From Planctomyces sp. (GTDB lineage Bacteria; Planctomycetota; Planctomycetia; Planctomycetales; Planctomycetaceae), in NCBI GenBank assembly GCA_019636235.1, contig JAHBXW010000005.1, forward strand, positions 233,991 to 297,990: a stretch of DNA of 64,000 bases, written 5' to 3'. Position 1 is the stretch's first letter. Every line of letters begins with the position of its first letter. This document shows positions 7,200 through 14,958 of this stretch, in pieces. The notes beneath the pieces are model-generated. The model was not told the DNA's origin. It made no database searches and saw only the letters and a list, made by a program, of their open reading frames with translations. Both the position numbers and the translations under genes were made by a program.

Positions 7200-8597
7200 A
7201 TGCCGACTTCGCCGTTCTCGCCCCGCCGCCTGTTCCCGCTGGTCGTCCTGTGGCTGCTGACCGGCCCGGCCCTCGCTCAGGACGTCCCGGCGCCGCTGGC
7301 CAAACTCGAACTCGAAGACGGCGACACCCTGGTGTTTCTGGGGGACAGCATCACGCACCAGGGGCTGTACACGCAGTACGTCGAGAGCTACTTCCTGACG
7401 CGGTTCCCGGCGAAGACCATCCGGTTCCACAACGCGGGCGTCGGCGGGGCCCGGTGCTGGGACGCCCTGCAGCGGTTCGACCGCGACGTCGCCGCGTACA
7501 ACCCGAAGTACGTGACGGTGCTGCTGGGAATGAACGACGGGGGCTACACGCCCTTCAACGACTCGATCTTCCAGACGTACCGCAAGGACATGCTGGAGGT
7601 GCTGGAGCGGATCGAGGCGACGGGTGCGACGCCCATTCTGATGACGCCGTCGATGTTCGACGCCCGCGCGGCCCGGCTGGGGCGGAGCTGGCTGAACGAA
7701 GAGGGCAAGACGTACTACAACTCGGTGCTGGCGTATTACGGCGCGTGGCTGCGGGACGTGGCGACGGAGAAGGGGTACGGCTTCGTCGACATGTGGAGCC
7801 CGATGAACGCCATCACGTTCGAACAGCGAAAGTCCGATCCGAAGTTCACGATGATTCAGGATGCCGTGCATCCGGGTCCGGCGGGACAGGTGGTGATGGC
7901 GGCGGCCATTCTCAATGACCTGGACGTGCCGCGCGGGCTGTCGTCGATCCGCATTCGCCGCGATCGGCAGGGGCGGATTCACGGAGACCGCTCGCAGGGG
8001 GGCGCTCTGGCCGACCTGACGCACGCGGACGATGCCGTCAGCTTCACCTGGACGGCGGAGAGCCTGCCGTGGGCGGTGCCCGAGGAAGCCGCGCTGGGCG
8101 CGGAACTCACGAACCTGGCGAACCGCTGGAATGCCGAGACGCTGGAGGTCCAGGGGCTGGGCGCGGGGACGTATGCGTTGACGATCGACGGCGAAGAGGT
8201 GGGCCGGTACCCGGCTCGGGCGCTGGCGCGGGGCATCCGGCTGCAGGGGAACACGAAAACTCCGCAGTACCGCCAGGCGCTGGACGTCGCGACGATCAAT
8301 CACCACAAGTCGCGCGGGCCGGTCCAGCACCTGCGGGACGCCTGGGGGCAGTTTCAGACGTACGGCCGCGTCCGGCAGGCTTCGGAAGGGAACCCGAACG
8401 ACGAGAATCTCAAGGAGCAACTGGCGAACCTCGAGAAGGCCGTTGCCGACCTCGATGCGCGGGTCGAGCAATTCAACGCCGCGATCCAGGAGGTCGACCG
8501 GGAGCTGCAGGAGAAGCGTCAGCCCAGGCCGCGACGGTACGCGCTGTCGAAGGTTGACGGAGCGGCGCCCGCGGAAGACGAGAACTCGGCGGAGTGA
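7200..8597 (+). CDS. Secreted SGNH/GDSL-family hydrolase
   Basis: 465 residues with a Sec signal peptide (cleavage near A-L-A-Q, residue 27). SGNH blocks are complete: catalytic Ser50 in L-G-D-S-I-T, Gly in H-N-A-G-V-G-G (about 80), Asn112 in L-G-M-N-D, and the Asp221...His224 pair in Q-D-A-V-H-P. The family hydrolyses esters, often acetyl groups on carbohydrates. After the catalytic domain (to about 240) there is a beta-rich segment and a C-terminal coiled coil (about 400-445). Substrate unknown. The gene stands alone between the IS region and recO. Confidence 0.88.
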   Translation: MPTSPFSPRRLFPLVVLWLLTGPALAQDVPAPLAKLELEDGDTLVFLGDSITHQGLYTQYVESYFLTRFPAKTIRFHNAGVGGARCWDALQRFDRDVAAYNPKYVTVLLGMNDGGYTPFNDSIFQTYRKDMLEVLERIEATGATPILMTPSMFDARAARLGRSWLNEEGKTYYNSVLAYYGAWLRDVATEKGYGFVDMWSPMNAITFEQRKSDPKFTMIQDAVHPGPAGQVVMAAAILNDLDVPRGLSSIRIRRDRQGRIHGDRSQGGALADLTHADDAVSFTWTAESLPWAVPEEAALGAELTNLANRWNAETLEVQGLGAGTYALTIDGEEVGRYPARALARGIRLQGNTKTPQYRQALDVATINHHKSRGPVQHLRDAWGQFQTYGRVRQASEGNPNDENLKEQLANLEKAVADLDARVEQFNAAIQEVDRELQEKRQPRPRRYALSKVDGAAPAEDENSAE

Positions 8598-8768
8598 GTC
8601 CCTGCGTGGCCGGCGTTCTGTCGCAGCGGAGGGAGACTGGGCAGTTCGCGGCGTTTGGTGCGGCCGCATTTAGGCGTCGGCCGGCCGGGACGTCCATGGC
8701 ACGGACGTTTCCTCGCCCGGGGAACGGCAGCGGCGGGCGTTACTTACAGGGAATTGCAGACTTAGGGC

Positions 8769-9515
8769 ATGTCGACCGAGAAGTCCGACGCACTCGTCAT
8801 CCGGCTCGCCGATTTCAGCGAGTCGAGCCGCGTCGTCACGCTGTTCACGCGCGAGCAGGGGAAAGTGGCAGCTCTTGCCAAAGGGGCCAAGCGCCTGCGG
8901 GGTCCGTTCGAGGCTGCTCTTGACCTGCTTTCTTTCTGCCGCGTAGTGTTCATCCGCAAGTCGTCCGGTGGCTTGGATTTGTTGACGGAAGCCCAGCTCA
9001 CCCGGCGATTCGCGCCCCCCGGTCGAGACCTGAATGCGCTCTACGGCGGCTACTACGTCGCGGAGCTGCTGGATGGCCTGACCGAGGAGCATGACCCCCA
9101 TCCCGACCTGTTCGATGCGGCGCTCCGGACGCTCGATGCGATTGCCTCCGGCTCCGACCCGCGCCTCCCCATCCTCCAATTCGAGCTGACTGTCCTGAAG
9201 GAGGTCGGCCGCCTGCCGGAACTCGACGCCTGCTGCGCCTGCCATCAGCCCCTGGAGCTGGGCGCCGCCGCACGCTTCTGGGTCTCGCAGGGCGGCTTGA
9301 TCTGCCCGGCGTGCAGTCGTCCGGAATACCAGCACAGCGAAATCCAACCGGGAACCGTGGCGCTGCTGCGGGCCCTGGCCGACGACGACAGCACGCTGGC
9401 CCAGCGACTGTCGATCACCCCCCGGCAATACCAGGAGTTGCGACGCACGTTGACGTCCGCGATCAGCCACACGCTGGAGCGACGTCCCAAGATGCTGGCC
9501 CTGCTCAAGTTTTGA
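8769..9515 (+). CDS. recO: DNA repair protein RecO
   Basis: 248 residues, the normal length. RecO loads RecA onto SSB-coated single-stranded DNA in the RecFOR pathway. The N-terminal OB fold opens with D-A-L-V-I-R-L-A-D-F-S-E-S-S-R-V-V-T-L and continues with G-A-K-R-L-R-G-P-F. The C-terminal region has the family zinc site: Cys155/156/158 in A-C-C-A-C-H and Cys179/182 in C-P-A-C-S. It is followed 60 bp later by the envelope-assembly lipoprotein genes on the same strand. Confidence 0.95.
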   Translation: MSTEKSDALVIRLADFSESSRVVTLFTREQGKVAALAKGAKRLRGPFEAALDLLSFCRVVFIRKSSGGLDLLTEAQLTRRFAPPGRDLNALYGGYYVAELLDGLTEEHDPHPDLFDAALRTLDAIASGSDPRLPILQFELTVLKEVGRLPELDACCACHQPLELGAAARFWVSQGGLICPACSRPEYQHSEIQPGTVALLRALADDDSTLAQRLSITPRQYQELRRTLTSAISHTLERRPKMLALLKF

Positions 9516-9575
9516 GCGGGGCGATCCGGCGGCAGGGATTGCCCCGGGCGTTCCGAAGTCCCGCGAGTCCTCGGC

Positions 9576-11060
9576 ATGATGCCGTCCTCCCATCCACCGG
9601 CTTTGCGGCGCGGCATCCCGTCCCGGGAGGCGCGCTGGCTGCTGCTGTCGCTGGCCGCCTGCCTGCTGGCCGGAGGTTGCAGTTCGCTGTCGATGGGGCG
9701 TTCCCGGCGCGGCCCCGATCGCACCAATCTGGCGGAGATCGGCGGGCGGAATCCCGGCAAGATCGCCGGGCCGACCGAGCGCAAGCTGAGCGCCGGCCTC
9801 TGGGCCAAAGAGAAATCACGCGGCGGGGACACCCCCGACATGGCGCAGGCGCTGGCCCGGTATGACGCCGCCTGCGCGCTGTACGAACAGAAGCGGTATT
9901 CCGAGGCGGAGAAGTCATTCAAGCAGTTGGCCAAGGATCGCCGCGCCACGTACGAGTCGTTCGCGATCCGCTGGCAGCGCCGCTGGGGCTTCAAAGACGC
10001 GAAGGAAACGGACCCTTACGCGCAGTACGGCGATCCGGTCGAAGAAGACGCGATGTTCATGATCGCGGAGTCGCAGTTCGCACAGCAGAAATACTCCTGG
10101 GCTCAGGACAGCTACGACTCGCTGCTGGAGCGCTACCCCTCGACGCGGCACATGGAGCCGTCGACGCAGCGGCTGTTTCGCATCGCCATGTACTGGCTGG
10201 AGTTCTCGCGCGAGGTCGGGGACCTGGGGGACGTGCAGCTCACGAAGCATGAGAGCATCGATCCGGCGAAGCCTCCCAAGGCGCCGAGCACGCCGCGGCT
10301 TGCGATCATCCCCAACGTGACCGATCGCAGCCGTCCGGTGTTCGACACGCATGGCCGGGCGCTGCAGGCGCTGCGTTCGATCTGGCTGCACGACGCGGCC
10401 GGCCCGCTCGCGGACGACGCACTGATGCTGTCAGCCAACCATCACCTCCGAACAGGCGATCCTGTCGAGGCGGCGCGGCTCTATAAGCTCCTCCGGGAGC
10501 AATACCCGGACAGCCCGTTCTTCCAGGACGCGCACCTTCTGGGAGCGTATGTCACGTATGCCAGTTATGAAGGTCCGCAGTACGACGGCCGCGCACTGCA
10601 GGAGGCGAAGGAACTGAAGACTGTCGCCCTTCAGCTGTTTCCGAATCTGACGGAGGACGAGCGGGAACGCCTGCAGAAGGACGTCCAGAAGCTTCGCAAC
10701 GCCGAGATCGCCCGGCTGTGGGACCTGGTGGACTTCTACAAATCCAAGAATCAGCCGGACTCCGTCGCACTGCACTGCCAGTTGATCATCAACCGGTTCC
10801 CGGACTCTCCCTATGCCGAGAAGGCCCGCGCCGAACTTGCGAAGGTCCAGCCCAGGCCGGCGAAAGCGACGCGGAAACCCGCTCCCAAACCCGCAGAGTC
10901 CCCCGCCGCCGCCGACGACGACGGCGACGATGACAACCAGGAATTCGACTTCGGCAACGGGCCGTACCGTGCTACAACCCCCGCCCCGCAGCAGTTCCCG
11001 GACGTCGACGCCAACCCCGTCGAACTCCCCGGGCACATCGAGATCGACGAAGACTCCTGA
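9576..11060 (+). CDS. BamD-like TPR outer-membrane lipoprotein
   Basis: 494 residues. The type II signal peptide has the lipobox L-L-A-G-G-C with the lipidated Cys at residue 35. Several TPR-type helical pairs follow (for example A-R-Y-D-A-A-C-A-L-Y-E-Q-K-R-Y-S-E-A-E at about 90 and the R-T-G-D-P-V-E-A-A-R-L-Y-K-L-L block at about 295), in the manner of BamD/YfiO proteins that assist beta-barrel insertion. It is nearly twice the length of E. coli BamD and ends in an acidic, Pro- and Ala-rich tail. lptE follows 36 bp later, which supports a role in outer-membrane biogenesis. Equivalence to BamD is inferred. Confidence 0.78.
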   Translation: MMPSSHPPALRRGIPSREARWLLLSLAACLLAGGCSSLSMGRSRRGPDRTNLAEIGGRNPGKIAGPTERKLSAGLWAKEKSRGGDTPDMAQALARYDAACALYEQKRYSEAEKSFKQLAKDRRATYESFAIRWQRRWGFKDAKETDPYAQYGDPVEEDAMFMIAESQFAQQKYSWAQDSYDSLLERYPSTRHMEPSTQRLFRIAMYWLEFSREVGDLGDVQLTKHESIDPAKPPKAPSTPRLAIIPNVTDRSRPVFDTHGRALQALRSIWLHDAAGPLADDALMLSANHHLRTGDPVEAARLYKLLREQYPDSPFFQDAHLLGAYVTYASYEGPQYDGRALQEAKELKTVALQLFPNLTEDERERLQKDVQKLRNAEIARLWDLVDFYKSKNQPDSVALHCQLIINRFPDSPYAEKARAELAKVQPRPAKATRKPAPKPAESPAAADDDGDDDNQEFDFGNGPYRATTPAPQQFPDVDANPVELPGHIEIDEDS

Positions 11061-11096
11061 CCGTTCGCGGCCGCGACGCCGACGAACGCCCCTCGG

Positions 11097-11612
11097 ATGC
11101 AACGCAGGTCCTTCCTGGCCGTCCTCTGCGGCCTGCCTCTGGCGGGTGGGTGCGGCTATGCGGTCGGACCCGCGTACGGACCGGAGATTCGGACCGTCTA
11201 CATTCCCGTGTTCACGTCGGAATCGTTCCGCCGCGGCTTCGAGCTGCAGTTGACCGAAGCTGTCCAGAAGCGCGTCCAGGACAGCACCACGTTTCGACTG
11301 GCGCGGGGGCCGTCCGCGGACACGGTGCTGTACGGCCGGATCGTCGAGATCACCAAGCGGCTGGAGAACCAGAACCGCTACGACGACCCGCGCGAGCTGG
11401 AACTGGGCATCGCCGTCGAGGCCCGCTGGGAGGAGGCGCGGACCGGCCGGGTGCTGGCGGAACAGCGGTTCGCGATCGCGCCGCGGTTCCAGCAGGCCAT
11501 CTCACAGACGAGCTTCGCACCCGAGACGGGTCAGTCGCTGGCCACGGCGACGAAGGACGCCGTCGACCAGTTGGCCGAGGAGATCGTCCACCTCATGGAA
11601 GCGCCCTGGTAA
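11097..11612 (+). CDS. lptE: LPS assembly lipoprotein LptE
   Basis: 171 residues with lipobox L-A-G-G-C at Cys19 and the LptE opening C-G-Y-A-V...R-T-V-Y-I-P-V-F-T-S. The E-L-Q-L-T-E-A-V-Q-K-R-V block and the LYGRI...R segment are characteristic of the family. LptE plugs and helps assemble the LptD barrel that delivers LPS to the outer surface. It lies directly after the BamD-like gene, probably as one transcript. Its presence supports a diderm envelope. Confidence 0.88.
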   Translation: MQRRSFLAVLCGLPLAGGCGYAVGPAYGPEIRTVYIPVFTSESFRRGFELQLTEAVQKRVQDSTTFRLARGPSADTVLYGRIVEITKRLENQNRYDDPRELELGIAVEARWEEARTGRVLAEQRFAIAPRFQQAISQTSFAPETGQSLATATKDAVDQLAEEIVHLMEAPW

Positions 11613-11721
11613 GGACGGCGAGCCGCAGCCGCAGGGACGGCATCGCCGGCGCGTCGCCGCGGAATGGGGGCGCATCGCCAAGTTGCCGGCAACGCGCCCC
11701 TCGCTCCCGCCGCCAGGTCGC

Positions 11722-12894
11722 TCAGTCGTCCTGGAACAGGAGCGGCGCGAAGTCCCGCAGGTAGTCTCGCCATATCGGCCAGGTGTGGCCCCCATCGGTC
11801 TCATCGTAAGTCACTGAGAAGCCGTGCTTCTCCAGCGCCTTGACGGTGCCCCGGGTCGTTTCGAGCAGGAAGTCCTCTCGCCCGGTCGCGAACCAGACGA
11901 GCTTCAGGTCGTCCTTGAGCGCCGCATCATCGAGGACGGCTGCGTTGCGCTCCTCCCAGGAGGGTCCGCCCGCCGTGAACGGCCCGCCCGCGATTCCGAA
12001 CACGCCCGAGCTGAACACCCCCAGGTAACCATAGTCCTTGAGGTTCGCGATCGCGATGTCGAGCGTCTGTGCGCCGCCCATCGACAGACCCGCGAGCGCC
12101 CGGCTGCCGCGGTCCGTCTTCACGCGGTAGGTCCGCTCGATGTGCGGGCGGATGTCGTTGGCGAAGTCCTGAGCGAAGTCCCTCATCTGGCGCTCGAACG
12201 AGTTCTCGCCGGGAGGGCCGAACCGGAACGGACCGGTGTGTCCGTGCGGCATCACAACGATCATCGGCTTCGCTTTGCCGTCGGCGATCAGGTTGTCGAG
12301 GATCACGCCAGCGCGACCGACCGTCGACCAGGAGTCGTCGCTGTCCATCGCCCCATGCAGCAGGTACAGCACCGGGAATGCGCCTTCGCCGCTCTCATAG
12401 CCGGGCGGCGTGTAAACATGCATCCGACGGAATCGGCCCAGCGTTTCCGAGCGATACGCGACCTCCGCGAGGGCGCCGTGCGGGACGTCGCGTACGTCGC
12501 AGAACTCTGAGCCGGGCACGATCAACAGGCTCCAACTGTTGCCGTTGGATTCGCTGGTGGCGGGGTTCGCCGGATCGACCGTGGCGACGCCATCGACGAC
12601 CAGGTGATATCGATAGGCGCCCGGAGCCAGCGGTCCCGCTTTCGCCTCCCACACTCCCTGCTCCCCTTGGACGAGGTTTCCCGCGTCTCCGAGGTTTCCG
12701 AGATCGCCCGACAGGCGGATCTCCTCAGCCTTCGGCGCGTAGATGCGGAACGTGACTGTTTGATCCGCCGCGACCTCCGGTGAAATGACAACGGGCGGCG
12801 GGGTGAATCCTCCGCGGCGCTCCTGGGCATGCACATCGACCGCGGCGGAAAGGAGGCAACTCGTCGCAGCGAACAGCAACAGGCGTCGAGACAT
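11722..12894 (-). CDS. Secreted esterase of the enterochelin-esterase/EsterD type with N-terminal E-set domain
   Basis: 390 residues from ATG at 12894 (GAGG ribosome binding site); an upstream GTG at 12927 is less likely. Signal peptide to about residue 25. Residues 35-130 form a CBM48/E-set-like Ig domain (V-T-F-R-I-Y-A-P-K-A-E-E-I-R-L-S-G). The alpha/beta-hydrolase domain shows V-L-Y-L-L-H-G, the nucleophile elbow A-G-L-S-M-G-G and the late histidine in G-G-H-T-W-P. This is the layout of feruloyl/acetyl xylan esterases and Fes-like proteins. It is 37 bp downstream of the marR gene on the same strand, so probably regulated with it. Confidence 0.88.
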   Translation of the reverse strand: MSRRLLLFAATSCLLSAAVDVHAQERRGGFTPPPVVISPEVAADQTVTFRIYAPKAEEIRLSGDLGNLGDAGNLVQGEQGVWEAKAGPLAPGAYRYHLVVDGVATVDPANPATSESNGNSWSLLIVPGSEFCDVRDVPHGALAEVAYRSETLGRFRRMHVYTPPGYESGEGAFPVLYLLHGAMDSDDSWSTVGRAGVILDNLIADGKAKPMIVVMPHGHTGPFRFGPPGENSFERQMRDFAQDFANDIRPHIERTYRVKTDRGSRALAGLSMGGAQTLDIAIANLKDYGYLGVFSSGVFGIAGGPFTAGGPSWEERNAAVLDDAALKDDLKLVWFATGREDFLLETTRGTVKALEKHGFSVTYDETDGGHTWPIWRDYLRDFAPLLFQDD

Positions 12895-12931
12895 GGCAAA
12901 CCTCGAAAACAGGGACAGAAACCGCACACCG

Positions 12932-13450
12932 TCAGAGATCTTTGAGTTCTGCTCCCGCGGCCGCCGACCGGTGCGCTGGGCCGCGGCGGGAGGATGAGGA
13001 GGCGCCCTTTCCGTCGTGGCTCATGACGGCCGCGGTCCGCACGAGCAGACGTTCGAGCGTCCGCCGCTCATCGTCGTCGAATTCCGTCAACAGGCGGTCG
13101 CGGACGGGATCGGTCAACCGCCATAACGAGGGCAACAGGTTCCGCCCCTGTTCGGTCAGCGAGACCTGCCAGGCCCGCCCGTCCGTGGGATGCCGCTGAC
13201 GGGAGACCAGGCCCTTGCCCTGAAGCGCGACCAGCATGGCGCGGACGGTGTTGGGATCCGAGGAGGCCAGGTCGACAAGCTCGCGCTGCGTGACGGCCGG
13301 TTGGTCGGACAGCAGCGTCAGGAGGACAAACTGGCTGGCCGTCACGCCGTGCGCCTGGAGGCTGGCGTCGGTTTGGCGGTGCAGCGTCCAGTAGGCGGAT
13401 CGCAGGGCGAGCGCCAGGTCGTGCGCCGACTTTGTACGTATACGTACCAT
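12932..13450 (-). CDS. MarR-family transcriptional regulator
   Basis: 172 residues from ATG at 13450; GTG at 13453 directly before it is an alternative. Winged-helix core: helix-turn-helix Q-R-E-L-V-D-L-A-S-S-D-P-N-T-V and wing S-R-Q-R-H-P-T-D-G-R-A, with the D-x-R typical of MarR. The C-terminal 25 residues are low-complexity (Ser, Arg, Ala). MarR proteins usually repress their own promoter and a neighbouring gene until a phenolic or similar ligand binds; the gene 37 bp downstream encodes a secreted esterase, so aromatic-ester sensing is an attractive guess. A 14-bp palindrome overlaps codons 2-6. Confidence 0.9.
   Translation of the reverse strand: MVRIRTKSAHDLALALRSAYWTLHRQTDASLQAHGVTASQFVLLTLLSDQPAVTQRELVDLASSDPNTVRAMLVALQGKGLVSRQRHPTDGRAWQVSLTEQGRNLLPSLWRLTDPVRDRLLTEFDDDERRTLERLLVRTAAVMSHDGKGASSSSRRGPAHRSAAAGAELKDL
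13434..13447. promoter_or_regulatory. Perfect 14-bp palindrome, candidate MarR operator
   Basis: GTACGTATACGTAC is its own reverse complement and covers the codons directly after the marR start. Size and symmetry fit a MarR dimer site and would allow autorepression by blocking transcription or initiation. That it lies inside the coding sequence is unusual, so the true start codon may lie further downstream. Confidence 0.4.
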
Positions 13451-13585
13451 CACGACGAGCGTACCGTCCCGCTCCCGGGAATGCCAGTCGCTGGAAGTTG
13501 CCGCGACTTGCGGCCCCCGTCGTTGCTGCGGTCAAATTCTCAAGCGCTCGGGGACCGTCCCCCGCGCCCCGCCTGCGGACGTTCC

Positions 13586-14359
13586 ATGATCGCCCAGTTC
13601 ACTTTGCGACTGATCTTCGGCATGGCACTCACGTGGTGCTGGATGCCGCGCAGCGAGGTGACCTGCGGCTTCTTCCGGATTCAGATGCTGGTTGCCGTAG
13701 GGCTGGGCGTGCTCGGGCTGCTGGAAGTCGGCTCGCTGCCGGCGGTGGAGTCCGCAACGTCGCTGCTCGGCCCGATGGCGCTCAGAATCCTGTGCGGGGT
13801 GGTCGTCGTCGCGTCGTTTCTGGGATCGGTGTACTGGACGCTGGCGCGGCGCGCCGGCGGGGCGATTTTGTGCGGCGTGGTGCTGTTCGCCTCGGGCGCC
13901 GCTCTGGTGGGGGGCATTTCGCGGGAGCTGTTTCGGACGACATCGTCCGGCGCCCTGGCGGTGGGATCGGAACTCGCGGCCGGCTGGCTGATCGGCGGCG
14001 CAGTGACGGCCATGCTGCTGGGGCACTGGTACCTGACGGCGCCGATGATGAAGCTGTCGCCGCTGCAGCGATTGAACCTGGGGCTGGGAGGGGCGGCGCT
14101 GGTCCGGGGCGCGATCGCGGCCGTGGCCTGGGCGACGCTGGACCGTCTGGCGGCGTCGTCGACGCATGACCTGTGGCTGGCCTTGCGGTGGCTGTGCGGG
14201 ATCGCCGCGCCGATCATCATGGCGGTCCTCGTGCGTCAGATCCTGCGGTACCGCAACACGCAGTCGGCGACCGGCGTGCTGTTCGCGGCCGTGATTCTCG
14301 TGTTCATTGGAGAGACGACGGCGGCGGTGCTGTCGCGCGATCTCCGCTGGCCCCTGTAG
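13586..14359 (+). CDS. Polytopic membrane protein of unknown function
   Basis: 257 residues from ATG at 13586. I count eight hydrophobic helices spread over the whole length, with short loops and an Arg-rich loop after helix 7. The pattern of an N-terminal R-L-I-F-G-M-A-L-T-W-C-W-M-P segment and small-residue-rich helices resembles uncharacterised planctomycete membrane proteins, but I can name no family. It starts divergently from marR (135 bp apart) and is followed 22 bp later by a zinc-ribbon membrane protein, with which it probably forms an operon. Confidence 0.8.
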   Translation: MIAQFTLRLIFGMALTWCWMPRSEVTCGFFRIQMLVAVGLGVLGLLEVGSLPAVESATSLLGPMALRILCGVVVVASFLGSVYWTLARRAGGAILCGVVLFASGAALVGGISRELFRTTSSGALAVGSELAAGWLIGGAVTAMLLGHWYLTAPMMKLSPLQRLNLGLGGAALVRGAIAAVAWATLDRLAASSTHDLWLALRWLCGIAAPIIMAVLVRQILRYRNTQSATGVLFAAVILVFIGETTAAVLSRDLRWPL

Positions 14360-14381
14360 ACGGGCATGGTGTCGACGTTCC

Positions 14382-14840
14382 ATGCGGATTGACCTGAACT
14401 GCCCGGCGTGCGGGCGACCTGTGCGAAGCCACGTGTCTCCGGTGGAGCGGACGATCGCCTGCGACTGCGGCTGGCGACGCGCGGTCCGGTCGGACGAACT
14501 CGAGGGCTCAGCGCCCCGGGTCTGCCTGGCCTGCGGCAACGAAGACCTGTGGCGACAGAAGGATTTCCCGCAGGCGGCCGGCCTGGCGGTGATCGCGGTG
14601 CAGATCGCCGTCAGCACGACGTTCTGGTACCTGCACCGCCCGATCTGGACCTACATCACGCTGGCCGCCTTCGCGGTGCTCGACATGCTGCTGTTCGCGC
14701 TGCTGCCCGACGTGCTGGTGTGTTATCGCTGTCGAACGCGTCATCGGATGGCCGCGGGGGAACCGTCGCGGCATGGGTCGTTCGACCACGAGCGGGCGGA
14801 ACGGTATCGTCAGGAGCGCCTGCGCGCCGCCGACAAGTGA
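14382..14840 (+). CDS. Zinc-ribbon membrane protein
   Basis: 152 residues from ATG at 14382. The N-terminal cytoplasmic part has C-P-A-C-G and C-D-C pairs and then C-L-A-C-G, enough for one or two zinc ribbons. Two transmembrane helices (about 64-82 and 88-108) follow, then another C-Y-R-C pair and a charged C-terminal tail. No enzyme motif is visible. It lies 22 bp after the polytopic membrane protein. Confidence 0.78.
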   Translation: MRIDLNCPACGRPVRSHVSPVERTIACDCGWRRAVRSDELEGSAPRVCLACGNEDLWRQKDFPQAAGLAVIAVQIAVSTTFWYLHRPIWTYITLAAFAVLDMLLFALLPDVLVCYRCRTRHRMAAGEPSRHGSFDHERAERYRQERLRAADK

Positions 14841-14958
14841 CCGGTTTGCGAGCGCGCGTCCCCCTGACTGAAGGCGTTCCGTTCGCGAGCGCCAGGGGCG
14901 CTCATCGCGCCCCGTCGTCCCGAGTTTCCCGCGTCAATTCCGACCCTGACAGCCGCTT

